Shown here piece after piece: positions 8,791 through 16,655 of a DNA stretch of 64,000 nucleotides; position 1 is the stretch's first letter, and each line of letters opens with the position of its first letter. Location of the stretch: positions 1,798,001 to 1,862,000 of the forward strand of contig NZ_AP024238.1 in NCBI RefSeq assembly GCF_019973615.1. Direction: 5' to 3'. The translations under genes and the position numbers were made by a program. The DNA is from Rhodoferax lithotrophicus (lineage in GTDB: Bacteria; Pseudomonadota; Gammaproteobacteria; Burkholderiales; Burkholderiaceae_C). The notes below the pieces were generated by a model that was not told the DNA's origin, did not search any database, and saw only the letters and a list, made by a program, of their open reading frames with translations.

Positions 8791-9012
8791 TTACTTTCCT
8801 GAGGTGGTTATTGAGGGAGTAACAGGGGCTTGGGGTGTGTCGACTGGTGCCATTTGTTGATCACCCCAGGCCAGCCAGTCTTCGCCAAAAAGCTCTGCGG
8901 GATGCGGTGAGCGTTCGTTGGCGCAAGCCATGGCATCGGTGGCACAAAATTGGTCACAACCCCAGCAGATGCGCTCGGGGTTGGCAGGATGAATGGGAAA
9001 TTTCTTGGCCAT
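8791..9012 (-). CDS. DUF3079 small cysteine-rich protein
   Basis: A 73-residue protein beginning MAKKFPIHPANPERICWGCD, which I recognise as the DUF3079 family common in Burkholderiales. Cysteines at 16, 19, 23 and 30 (C-x2-C-x3-C-x6-C) could bind a metal or Fe-S cluster. HPAELFGEDWLAWG is the second conserved block. The last 20 residues are a Pro/Thr-rich, probably disordered tail. Function is not established. It lies between ccoG (21-base gap) and nnrS (2-base gap), which suggests a metal- or redox-related role in the same response. Confidence 0.88.
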   Translation of the reverse strand: MAKKFPIHPANPERICWGCDQFCATDAMACANERSPHPAELFGEDWLAWGDQQMAPVDTPQAPVTPSITTSGK

Positions 9013-9033
9013 GACGGGTTTTGCTTGAACTGA

Positions 9034-10488
9034 TCAGCGTGGAATCACAAAAGTGGATTTTTCTTCTACCGACACAACTTTGCCGTCGTCCTGGGTGTCA
9101 ACCTTGAACATGATCGGGCTGGCTTTGCCCCGGTACGCTTGTGCAGCTTCAGCTGGCAAGGTCAACCGAATGGTCAGCGAGCCAATGCCTGCGGCCGGTA
9201 CGGTCAACACCGGGTGGGTTGCCAGGGTCAGGCCCGCCAGACCCTGGACACTGGCGTGGTAGGTTTGTGGGGTTTCGGTGGTGTTCATGACCTGCAGACG
9301 GTAGACGTTTTCGATGTTGCCATTGCCGGTTTCTCGGGCCATAGTGCCACGGTCTTTGATGACATCCACTGCAAATCCTTTGCGCGTGGCCAAGCCACCA
9401 ACAAAGAAGGACATGACCACCAGAAACAGCAGGCCATAGGCCCACACGCGTGGCCGCCACACCCGCTGTACCATCTGCTTGGGGGTCAACTTGTTAGCCA
9501 TACCCCTGCCTGACGAATAGCGAATCAGGCCCTTGGGATAATTCATTTTTTCCATCACCTCGTCGCAGACATCTATGCAGGCAGCACACGCAATACATTC
9601 GTTCTGCAGACCGTTGCGGATGTCAATGCCGGTGGGGCAAACCTGCACACACAGTGTGCAGTCAATGCAGTCGCCCAAGCCCAATGTTTGTGGGTCGACG
9701 TTGCGTGGGCGTGATCCCCGGGATTCGCCACGCTCGGTGTCATAGGCAATAACCATCGAATCCATGTCAGTCAGGGCACTTTGAATGCGGGCGTAGGGGC
9801 ACATTTGTTTGCAGATCTGTTCGCGCAGATAGCCTGCATTGCCATAGGTAGCAAGGCTGTAAAACAATACCCAAAACCATTCCCAGGGCGAAAGCGACAA
9901 TGCCAGGAGTTCGCCAGCTAAGTCCCTGATAGGCGTGAAGTAACCAACAAAAGTAAAGCCTGTGAAGAGGCTTACCCCCAGCCACAAGACTTGTTTGGCA
10001 CCTTTCCGGGTGAGTTTTTCAGCGCTCCAACGCGCAGCATCCAGACGTATGCGGGTCAGTCGGTTGCCTTCGGTAATGCGCTCAATCCACATGAAAACTT
10101 CGGTGTAAACCGTTTGTGGGCAGGCATAGCCGCACCAAAGACGTCCTGCCACCGCAGTAAAGAAAAAAAGCGTTAAGGCTGCCAGTACCATCAAGACCGC
10201 CAGATAAATCAAGTCTTGCGGATGTAACACTAGACCAAAGATCAGAAAGCGGTTTTCGGTGAGGTCAAACAAAACTGTTTGCCGTTGATTCCATTGGAAC
10301 CAAGGCAACCCATAAAACACCAGTTGTGTTACCCACACCATAAGCCAGCGTAAACGGGTAAACAAGCCATGAACGGTACGCGAGTAAATTTTGGTTTGCT
10401 CATCGTTAACTAAAAAGACTTCATCTGTCTTCGTGTCTAGAGGGACTGGCTGGATAGGAATGATTTTTGAGTGAGCAGGTTTTTCCAT
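9034..10488 (-). CDS. ccoG: CcoG/RdxA/FixG cytochrome oxidase accessory membrane ferredoxin
   Basis: A 484-residue polytopic membrane protein. CcoG proteins act in cbb3 oxidase assembly, linked to copper reduction. Visible are about five helices, RLWCGYACPQTVYTEVF with C119/C123, two 4Fe-4S motifs GDCIDCTLCVQVCPTG and NECIACAACIDVCD at about 260-305, and a C-terminal Ig-like domain (about 370-484) typical of FixG. It normally follows ccoNOQP; here it is divergent from nsrR and shares its operator region, so NsrR control is likely. DUF3079 and nnrS follow on the same strand. Confidence 0.95.
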   Translation of the reverse strand: MEKPAHSKIIPIQPVPLDTKTDEVFLVNDEQTKIYSRTVHGLFTRLRWLMVWVTQLVFYGLPWFQWNQRQTVLFDLTENRFLIFGLVLHPQDLIYLAVLMVLAALTLFFFTAVAGRLWCGYACPQTVYTEVFMWIERITEGNRLTRIRLDAARWSAEKLTRKGAKQVLWLGVSLFTGFTFVGYFTPIRDLAGELLALSLSPWEWFWVLFYSLATYGNAGYLREQICKQMCPYARIQSALTDMDSMVIAYDTERGESRGSRPRNVDPQTLGLGDCIDCTLCVQVCPTGIDIRNGLQNECIACAACIDVCDEVMEKMNYPKGLIRYSSGRGMANKLTPKQMVQRVWRPRVWAYGLLFLVVMSFFVGGLATRKGFAVDVIKDRGTMARETGNGNIENVYRLQVMNTTETPQTYHASVQGLAGLTLATHPVLTVPAAGIGSLTIRLTLPAEAAQAYRGKASPIMFKVDTQDDGKVVSVEEKSTFVIPR

Positions 10489-10507
10489 GAATGACGTACA
10501 GCATCTA

Positions 10508-10530
10508 AAGATGAATTTAATATGGATATT
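10508..10530 (-). promoter_or_regulatory. Predicted NsrR operator, ccoG-proximal
   Basis: The 23-mer AAGATG-AATTTAATATG-GATATT matches the remembered NsrR consensus at 19 of 23 positions. It begins 20 bases upstream of the ccoG ATG (10488), close enough to overlap the start of transcription. It forms the left part of a larger imperfect dyad spanning 10508-10566. Confidence 0.65.
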
Positions 10531-10550
10531 ATTTTATTCGGATAATATCC
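10524..10550. promoter_or_regulatory. Perfect 9-bp inverted repeat between the ccoG and nsrR operators
   Basis: GGATATTAT (10524-10532) and ATAATATCC (10542-10550) are exact reverse complements separated by 9 bases. The repeat overlaps both adjoining NsrR-like boxes and lies at the centre of the 59-base divergent control region. It could be a third regulator site or a core element of a composite NsrR operator. Confidence 0.55.
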
Positions 10551-10566
10551 ACTTTGTATGAATCTT
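10544..10566 (+). promoter_or_regulatory. Predicted NsrR operator, nsrR-proximal (autoregulation)
   Basis: The 23-mer ending GTATGAATCTT matches the remembered NsrR consensus at 16 of 23 positions; the right half-site is strong and the left weak. It ends 19 bases before the nsrR ATG. The following TTTAATTA is shared with the operator at 4.25 kb and may include a promoter -10 element. Confidence 0.5.
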
Positions 10567-10585
10567 TAATTAACCTTGCTGATCT

Positions 10586-11056
10586 ATGCGCCTCACCCAG
10601 TGGACCGATTACACGCTACGCGTACTGATGTACTGTGCTGCCAGCCAGTTGCGTACACAACCTGTCACCATCACCGAAATTGCCGAGAATCATGGCATCT
10701 CACGTAGTCATTTGACCAAAATTGTGCAAGAGTTGGCCGCCCGGGGATGGCTGGAAACTACACGTGGGCGAGGTGGTGGCATGCGCTTGCTAGTGTCTGC
10801 CCATGAGCTACGTTTGGGTGATGTGGTGCGGGCCACCGAGACCGACTTTGCGGTAGTCGAGTGTTTTGAAACTAGTACAAATCAGTGCCGTTTAAGTCGG
10901 CATTGCCAACTTCAACGGGTTTTGGATCGGGCTACACAGAGTTTTTTGAGCACACTTGATGAAGTGACCTTGGCCGATTTGGTGTCCCCTGTGCCTGCCA
11001 GCACCCAGTCTTTGACATGGATACCTGGCTTACCTTCACTTTTTGTAGAGGGGTGA
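10586..11056 (+). CDS. nsrR: NsrR, Rrf2-family Fe-S nitric oxide-sensing repressor
   Basis: A 156-residue Rrf2 repressor. The N-terminal winged helix includes MRLTQWTDYTLRVLMY and the recognition region HGISRSHLTKIVQEL at about 36-50. The cluster-binding region has C93, C101 and C107, and Asp8, the unusual fourth ligand known in NsrR, is present (QWTDYTLR). NO damages the cluster and releases DNA. Spacing C-x7-C-x5-C is slightly longer than the C-x6-C of Neisseria. The gene is divergent from ccoG and preceded by NsrR-like boxes, implying autoregulation and control of the flanking NO-response genes. Confidence 0.93.
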   Translation: MRLTQWTDYTLRVLMYCAASQLRTQPVTITEIAENHGISRSHLTKIVQELAARGWLETTRGRGGGMRLLVSAHELRLGDVVRATETDFAVVECFETSTNQCRLSRHCQLQRVLDRATQSFLSTLDEVTLADLVSPVPASTQSLTWIPGLPSLFVEG

Positions 11057-11199
11057 AACTATTGCATAGTTTGGCTTCAAACGTTTGCTCTTGCGCATGA
11101 ATTGTTACCCGTGCGTTTGGAGCGATTGCACACTGTTGTGCGACTCTTACCTGAGTCAACCAATAACTTCGCTCTGTCGGTGTCTTGCTTGGACAGGAT

Positions 11200-11913
11200 C
11201 TAAAGTAAGCTATTTTCAGAGGCCATTACGGCGGCGTGTACCCGTGAGCTCACTCCCAATTTACGCAACACGTGTTGAACATGGATTTTGACAGTGGTCT
11301 CCACAATGCCGTGCTCACGTGCAATTTCTTTGTTGCTGGCACCTCGGGCAATACCGCGCAAAATATCAAGTTCTCTGGGTGATAGGCTGGCCATGGCTTG
11401 TCCTGCTGGGGTGGACGCTTTGATCATGTTAGGTGGCGGGGCAGCGCCTATCCCTGAGCCTGATTTCATGGCCATGCTTTTATAGGCGGAAATTAGTTTC
11501 CCCATCATCTCAGGTGCAATGATGCTGTCACCCTGAATGGCCCGATGGATGGCTGCGGTGAGATCGTCGCCTTCCATCGTTTTGAGCAGGTAGCCACAGG
11601 CACCACCATGTAAGGCCGCTGCAAGATCGTCTTCGTCCTCACTGACCGTCAGCATCAAAATGCAGGCATTGGGTGCTGCTTCAATCAGTGATGGCAAGGC
11701 ATTAACACCATTGACTCCAGGTAAATGGTTGTCCAGCAAGATGACATTAGGTTGCAACTCCTGTGCTTTGCGCAGAGCTTGTCCTGCATCGGCTGCATCA
11801 CCTACAACAAGCAAATTTGTGTCGCGTGCCAACAATGCTGTCAGGCCACGACGAAATAAGGTGTGATCGTCGACCACCAGGATACGAGTTGGACTGCTAT
11901 CGAATGTCGTCAT
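11200..11913 (-). CDS. narL: NarL/FixJ-family response regulator
   Basis: A 237-residue response regulator. The receiver domain (about 10-125) has the acidic pair DD at 15-16, phosphoacceptor D61 in ILLDNHLPG, and the conserved K in GYLLKTMEG. A Gly/Pro-rich linker leads to a LuxR-type helix-turn-helix at about 170-237 (LSPRELDILRGIARGASNKE, then VKIHVQHVLRKLG). The start overlaps the narX stop by 4 bases, and pairing with a NarX-type kinase makes nitrate/nitrite-responsive transcription its likely role. No nitrate reductase genes are in the window, so targets lie elsewhere or include the neighbouring nor genes. Confidence 0.9.
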   Translation of the reverse strand: MTTFDSSPTRILVVDDHTLFRRGLTALLARDTNLLVVGDAADAGQALRKAQELQPNVILLDNHLPGVNGVNALPSLIEAAPNACILMLTVSEDEDDLAAALHGGACGYLLKTMEGDDLTAAIHRAIQGDSIIAPEMMGKLISAYKSMAMKSGSGIGAAPPPNMIKASTPAGQAMASLSPRELDILRGIARGASNKEIAREHGIVETTVKIHVQHVLRKLGVSSRVHAAVMASENSLL

Positions 11914-13826
11914 ATGGTTTGGCTGTTTCCCATGCGAGCGGGATTGGTGGTGCTAGGCGGTGATTGTTTCGGCAGGGACAGTATCACAGAGCTACCGCAT
12001 AACGGTGTTGAAATCACCTCAATATGGGCACCAATGCGCTGAGCTCGTTCGTTCATGATACGCATACCCACATGGGTCTCATCGTGCTGATCCGTATCAG
12101 GATTAAAACCAATCCCATCGTCGCGTACCTCAAAGCGCCACGTGGGTTGTTGCTGAACATCCAGCCAGGCTTGTGAGGCTCGGGCGTGTTTGCGGACATT
12201 GGACAGTGCTTCCTGAAGGATGTGAAGCACTTGGATTTGCACATCAGGTGCCAGCGGCAAGCCCTGCCCATTGATGGACAAGGTAGTTTTAATGCCACTT
12301 TGATGTTCAAATTTTTGTAGTGTGGTAACTAAAGCGGGTTCAATGTCTTCGGTATTGGTCCGCGTTCGAAAGTGCATCAGCAACTCACGTACGTCGCCAT
12401 AACTCTCGCGTACACCAGCATCAATTTCTTCAAGGATTTTGGCCACTTCAGATTCGTTGCTGGTCTTTATAGCATCACGCATCAATTGCACTTGAATTTT
12501 CAAAAACGCCAAGGATTGGGCAATCGAGTCATGCAGTTCGCGTGCCAGCAGGTGGCGCTCCTGTGAGACAGCAGCTTCTTTTTCAAGCGAGTTCAAACGC
12601 AAGTTTTCCATACCACTTGCTAGATGACTGCTTAAAGCCTCAAGCAATGAACGCTCGGAGGCGCTGGGGATGATGTGTGCGTGATAAAACAAGGCCACTT
12701 CCCCCATCACAGTCTCGTGCAGTCGAACCGGGATGGTGACCAGTGTTTCAAAACCAACCCGAGCGCAGTGTGGCAACGGGGTAGGCTTCAAACTTCGAAT
12801 AGGGACTACTTTTAATGTATGTTCCTCCATGGATGCTCCGCAGTGGCAATCTCCAGAGTAAATGCATTGCTCTGCATCCACCATGGCAGCGGGCAGGCCA
12901 TGGGCTGCCAGCATCAGATAGCGTTGGCCGCCCTGGTTGGACCAACGCAGGGCAACGCCATCGGCATGCGATATTTGGGCGATATTTTTAGTGAACTCTT
13001 GTGCCAAAGCATCTAAAGATGTGGCTTTGGCAACCAGATTGGTGACAGCGTAAAGGCTTTCTAGTCGTTCAGATTTTTCTTGTAGCAATAGTGTTTTTTC
13101 TGACACTTTGCCCTCCAGATTTCTGTACATGGATTGCAGGTGTTCTGCCATACCATTAAATCCATCTGCAAGGGTACCGAATTCGTCGCTAGAGACACGT
13201 GTTACCCGTGCATCAAAGTCACCCAGCTGAATTTTTTCAATTGCTTGTTTGAGTTGCCCCACAGGCTCCAATACAAATAAATAGCCGGTGTATAACAACA
13301 CCGTGGCACCTATGATGACAGAGGCCAGCATGCTCATTTGCAGCAAATGAAGTAGGGCAGTCCAATGTGCAATGTGCACTTCAATGTTGTTAACAAAGTC
13401 ATCAATGTGGGAGGCAAATGCCACGGTATCAGCTCTAAGTTCTCCAAAAACTGTCGGGTGAACTTCAATCCATCGGGACTGATAACGATTCCAGTCGGCT
13501 TCAACCACGGCAAACCGTTCAATAGTGCCTTCGTCCCATGGTACAAACAAAGGGCGTTCAGGATCTCCGTTTTTCAGAGTCACCAGACTATGTTCGAATT
13601 CAGATTTTTGTGCGTTGAGTTCAAACGTTTCTCCGGTGCCAATAGAGAGTGACATGCGGTAAGACTGCATCCGCATGCGTCCAGCTTCATTAACGGCGGC
13701 GGCACCTCCATCGAGTTGCCAAGATACCCAAAGGGTGGCAATAGTCGCTGCAAATACCAATAGTAAAAATGGCATGCCAACCATGAGCAGCTTGCTGCCC
13801 AGGCTCCAGTGCCGGGAGGGTGACAT
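11910..13826 (-). CDS. narX: NarX-type nitrate/nitrite sensor histidine kinase
   Basis: A 638-residue membrane kinase. Helix 1 is at about 13-35 and helix 2 at 163-187, enclosing a periplasmic four-helix sensor. The P-box NEAGRMRMQSYRMSL at 46-60 closely matches the nitrate-binding segment of NarX. A HAMP domain follows. Then comes a GAF-like central module with a cysteine cluster CIYSGDCHCG, as in NarX proteins, then HisKA_3 with ARELHDSIAQSL (phospho-His about 432), and an HATPase with NVRKHA and GIGFNP. It overlaps narL by 4 bases. It lies 41 bases after bktB on the same strand, an unusual neighbour. Confidence 0.92.
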   Translation of the reverse strand: MSPSRHWSLGSKLLMVGMPFLLLVFAATIATLWVSWQLDGGAAAVNEAGRMRMQSYRMSLSIGTGETFELNAQKSEFEHSLVTLKNGDPERPLFVPWDEGTIERFAVVEADWNRYQSRWIEVHPTVFGELRADTVAFASHIDDFVNNIEVHIAHWTALLHLLQMSMLASVIIGATVLLYTGYLFVLEPVGQLKQAIEKIQLGDFDARVTRVSSDEFGTLADGFNGMAEHLQSMYRNLEGKVSEKTLLLQEKSERLESLYAVTNLVAKATSLDALAQEFTKNIAQISHADGVALRWSNQGGQRYLMLAAHGLPAAMVDAEQCIYSGDCHCGASMEEHTLKVVPIRSLKPTPLPHCARVGFETLVTIPVRLHETVMGEVALFYHAHIIPSASERSLLEALSSHLASGMENLRLNSLEKEAAVSQERHLLARELHDSIAQSLAFLKIQVQLMRDAIKTSNESEVAKILEEIDAGVRESYGDVRELLMHFRTRTNTEDIEPALVTTLQKFEHQSGIKTTLSINGQGLPLAPDVQIQVLHILQEALSNVRKHARASQAWLDVQQQPTWRFEVRDDGIGFNPDTDQHDETHVGMRIMNERAQRIGAHIEVISTPLCGSSVILSLPKQSPPSTTNPARMGNSQTI

Positions 13827-13867
13827 GATGAGTTATCTTGCTGCTTGGTAATGTCAAGGTTGCTTAT

Positions 13868-15055
13868 TTATGCAACGTGCTCAAAAATAGCTGCAATCCC
13901 CTGTCCTCCCCCAATACACATCGTGACCAGCGCATAACGCCCACCGATACGTTCAAGCTCATACAGGGCCTTGACTGTGATCAATGCACCGGTAGCTCCA
14001 ATTGGATGACCGAGTGAAATACCCGAACCATTTGGATTTACCTTGGCTGGGTCTAGTCCCAGATCACGGCTGACTGCGCAGGCTTGGGCAGCAAAGGCTT
14101 CATTGGCCTCAATCACATCCAGGTCATTGACTGTCAAGCCTGCTTTTTTCAAGGCCAGCTGGGTTGCAGGCACAGGACCGATACCCATGTATTTGGGGTC
14201 TACACCGGCGTGGGCGTAGGCCACCAGTCGCGCCAGAGGTTTCAGACCACGGGCTTGGGCGGTGGCAGCTTCCATCAACACCACCGCTGCAGCTGCATCA
14301 TTGATGCCGGAGGCATTGCCCGCTGTGACGGTGCCGTTTTCTTTCAGGAAGGCAGGTTTGAGCTTGGCCAGATCGGCCAGGCTGCAATTGGGGCGGTAGT
14401 GTTCATCGGTGTCAAACACCACATCACCTTTGCGGCCCTTCAGGGTCACCGGCATGATCTGACTTTTGAAGTAACCACCCTCGATGGCGCGTTGGGCGCG
14501 GTTGTGGCTCTCCACGGCCAATGTATCCTGGTCTTCGCGGCTGATACCCCACTTGGCGGCAATGTTTTCAGCGGTGACCCCCATGTGGATGGTGTGAAAC
14601 GGGTCGTGTAGTGCCCCCACCACCATGTCCACTATCTTGGTGTCACCCATACGGGCACCCCAGCGCATGTTCAGGCTGGCGTAGGGGGCACGGCTCATGG
14701 CCTCGGCCCCACCGCCAATGGCAATATCGCAGTCACCCAGCAAAATGCTTTGACTGGCCGACACAATGGCTTGCAGGCCTGAACCACACAAACGGTTCAC
14801 GTTGAAGGCGGGTACACCATCAATGCAGCCACCGTTGATGGCGGCCACACGGGACAGGTACATGTCTTTGGGTTCGGTATTGACTACATGGCCAAATACC
14901 ACGTGGCCGACTTCGTCGCCCTTGACCTGGGCGCGGCTCAACACCTCGCGCACGATCTGCCCAGCCAATTCGGTTGGGGCAATGTCTTTCAGGCTACCGC
15001 CATAGGTGCCGATGGCTGAACGGGCTCCACTCACGATCACAACTTCACGCGTCAT
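13868..15055 (-). CDS. bktB: Beta-ketothiolase BktB (acetyl-CoA C-acyltransferase)
   Basis: A 395-residue thiolase. The catalytic residues are the nucleophilic Cys in NRLCGSGLQAIVSA (about 90), the His in GISLGHPIGATG and the Cys in VTMCIGGGQGIAA. The sequence follows Ralstonia BktB almost throughout (MTREVV, GNASGINDAAAAVVLMEAA, YALVTMCIGGGQG). BktB condenses acetyl-CoA with acyl-CoA for polyhydroxyalkanoate precursors and also works in thiolysis. The ATG is preceded by AAGGAGA at the expected distance. No phaC or phaB lies near; the next genes on the strand are narX and narL. Confidence 0.93.
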   Translation of the reverse strand: MTREVVIVSGARSAIGTYGGSLKDIAPTELAGQIVREVLSRAQVKGDEVGHVVFGHVVNTEPKDMYLSRVAAINGGCIDGVPAFNVNRLCGSGLQAIVSASQSILLGDCDIAIGGGAEAMSRAPYASLNMRWGARMGDTKIVDMVVGALHDPFHTIHMGVTAENIAAKWGISREDQDTLAVESHNRAQRAIEGGYFKSQIMPVTLKGRKGDVVFDTDEHYRPNCSLADLAKLKPAFLKENGTVTAGNASGINDAAAAVVLMEAATAQARGLKPLARLVAYAHAGVDPKYMGIGPVPATQLALKKAGLTVNDLDVIEANEAFAAQACAVSRDLGLDPAKVNPNGSGISLGHPIGATGALITVKALYELERIGGRYALVTMCIGGGQGIAAIFEHVA

Positions 15056-15213
15056 TTCAAGTCTCCTTGTGTTTAATAAATAATTACAAAATCATTTTGG
15101 TGCTGTTTTCTGAGAACGTAAAGACCTTATAAGAGGTCATCTTAAGCTCGCAGGATTTAATCACAGTGGGTAAGTTCTCCATCTCTTGGGCGATCCCCTT
15201 GCAACGGGGGGGG

Positions 15214-15972
15214 TCATTGGGCATCTCGGACATCTGCCACAGCCTGCTGACCAAAATCTGGTCTTTGCAGCCATTCCAGTACGCGTTTCGCGGCCTGACT
15301 GGCTGATGTAAGCTGGCCGGACTGCTTCAATTGGGCAAAACCGGTTTGATCAGGAAAACTATCAGGATCCGCGCTACGCAGTTGTGTTTGCATGTCGGTG
15401 TCAATCACGCCAGGTGCCAATGCGCAGACTTTGGCACCGTTGGTTTCGCGTGACTCGTCAAGTGCCAAACAACGGGTGAAATGATCCAATCCTGCCTTGG
15501 CTGCACAGTATGCCGCTTGTGAAGCCATCGGGCGGCGCCCCAAGCCAGAGGAAATATTGAGTACTTTGCGCGAACACTGAAGGGTCAAGGTGGCATTCAA
15601 AAAGGCCGCAGTAAGCAACATGGGGGCTTCCAGCCCCACTCTTAGAGCACGCGCCAACTCCAGAGGGTCGGATGCACTCAACGGGACAATGGCAGGGATT
15701 ACACCGGCGTTATTGATCAACGTGGCACTCTCGTATGTCAATAGAGGTAGGGCACTCAACCAGTGTGTAAGTTGACTTGCGACCGGCTGGACATCTGATA
15801 AATCCAGTGACCATTGCTCCAATAAACAATCTTTTTGGGCGGCCAGTGCCGCCAAGCTTGAATGGGTGTGGCGCGAGATGCACAGCAGATGATGATTCGG
15901 TGCGATTAATTGTTCTGCCATGGACAAGCCCATGCCGCGCGATGCTCCAGTGAGAATAAAGAGGTGACTCAC
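15214..15972 (-). CDS. Short-chain dehydrogenase/reductase, sepiapterin reductase-like
   Basis: A 252-residue classical SDR of Rossmann fold. Motifs are TGASRGMG (cofactor loop, about 8-15, favouring NADP), NNAG at about 88, active-site Ser in LNISSGLG, and Y-x3-K in AAYCAAKAG. The C-terminal substrate region, GVIDTDMQ, resembles benzil/sepiapterin-type reductases. The substrate cannot be told from sequence. It is transcribed away from bktB's promoter side and ends just before a run of eight G's at 15206-15213. It follows the pseudouridine synthase gene after 41 bases and may share its transcript. Confidence 0.85.
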   Translation of the reverse strand: MSHLFILTGASRGMGLSMAEQLIAPNHHLLCISRHTHSSLAALAAQKDCLLEQWSLDLSDVQPVASQLTHWLSALPLLTYESATLINNAGVIPAIVPLSASDPLELARALRVGLEAPMLLTAAFLNATLTLQCSRKVLNISSGLGRRPMASQAAYCAAKAGLDHFTRCLALDESRETNGAKVCALAPGVIDTDMQTQLRSADPDSFPDQTGFAQLKQSGQLTSASQAAKRVLEWLQRPDFGQQAVADVRDAQ

Positions 15973-16013
15973 GATCTATTTTCCGTTTTAGAAATCATTT
16001 GACAATTGTTTGG

Positions 16014-16655
16014 TCAGAAGGGTGCCGGACAGACAAAATGCAGGATTTCTGAACGGATCGGGTGGTTTAGTTTAAGTTCACATGCGTGTAGCAGTAGTCG
16101 CTCAGATGCCAAGGCGACAGGCGGTGGCGCGTAAAGTTGGTCACCCAAAATGGCATGACCAAGGGCTTGAAGATGTACACGCAATTGGTGCGATCTGCCG
16201 GTGATGGGTTCTAATAACAAACGTGTGGTGTTCCGCGTTTGGTCAGTAGACAACACTCGCCAGCGCGTGGTGCTGGGTTTGCCGTGTTGCGCATTAATGA
16301 TGCGTTTAGGGCGGTTGGGCCAGTCCAGAAAGATGGGTAAGTTGATGAGTTGCCAGTCGGTGTTCGGTGAACAAAGTAAACCATCAACGATAGATTCATA
16401 ACGCTTGTGAATGCTGCGTGTAGCAAACGCATCATTTAGGCACCGCTGCGCCACTGAGGAACGCGCCATGATTAACAATCCAGAAGTAGCCATGTCAAGT
16501 CGATGTACCACCAAGGCATCCGGGTAGAGCCGCTGGGCACGGTTACTCAGGCAATCCTGCTTGTCCACTCCTTTACCTGGCACGCTTAATAAACCTGCTG
16601 GCTTATTCAAGACCAGCAGGGCATCATCCACATACACAACTTGAACTTCAGTCAA
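16014..16655 (-). CDS. RluA-family pseudouridine synthase
   Basis: A 213-residue pseudouridine synthase without an S4 domain, length typical of the short RluA/TruC group. The catalytic Asp is D54 in HRLDMATSGLL. Other landmarks are LLVLNKPAGLLSVPG at the N-terminus and the GRSHQLRVHLQALGHAILGD motif near the C-terminus. It isomerises uridine in rRNA or tRNA; the target cannot be assigned reliably, though RluA itself (23S U746/tRNA U32) is the closest guess. Its start overlaps the stop of the hybrid kinase upstream by 4 bases, so the two are translationally coupled. Confidence 0.88.
   Translation of the reverse strand: MTEVQVVYVDDALLVLNKPAGLLSVPGKGVDKQDCLSNRAQRLYPDALVVHRLDMATSGLLIMARSSVAQRCLNDAFATRSIHKRYESIVDGLLCSPNTDWQLINLPIFLDWPNRPKRIINAQHGKPSTTRWRVLSTDQTRNTTRLLLEPITGRSHQLRVHLQALGHAILGDQLYAPPPVALASERLLLHACELKLNHPIRSEILHFVCPAPF

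Noticed and set aside
11057..11199. Hairpin-like segments between nsrR and narL
   Set aside because: Short stems (AACTA/TAGTT and GCACA/TGTGC) without T-runs; not strong enough to call terminators.
13861..13905. AATAGCTGC motif resembling the dispersed repeat
   Set aside because: It is the ordinary coding sequence of the conserved BktB C-terminus (GIAAIFEH); no inverted elements.
15206..15213. Run of eight G's next to the SDR gene
   Set aside because: It lies just after the stop codon, so slippage would not alter a protein.
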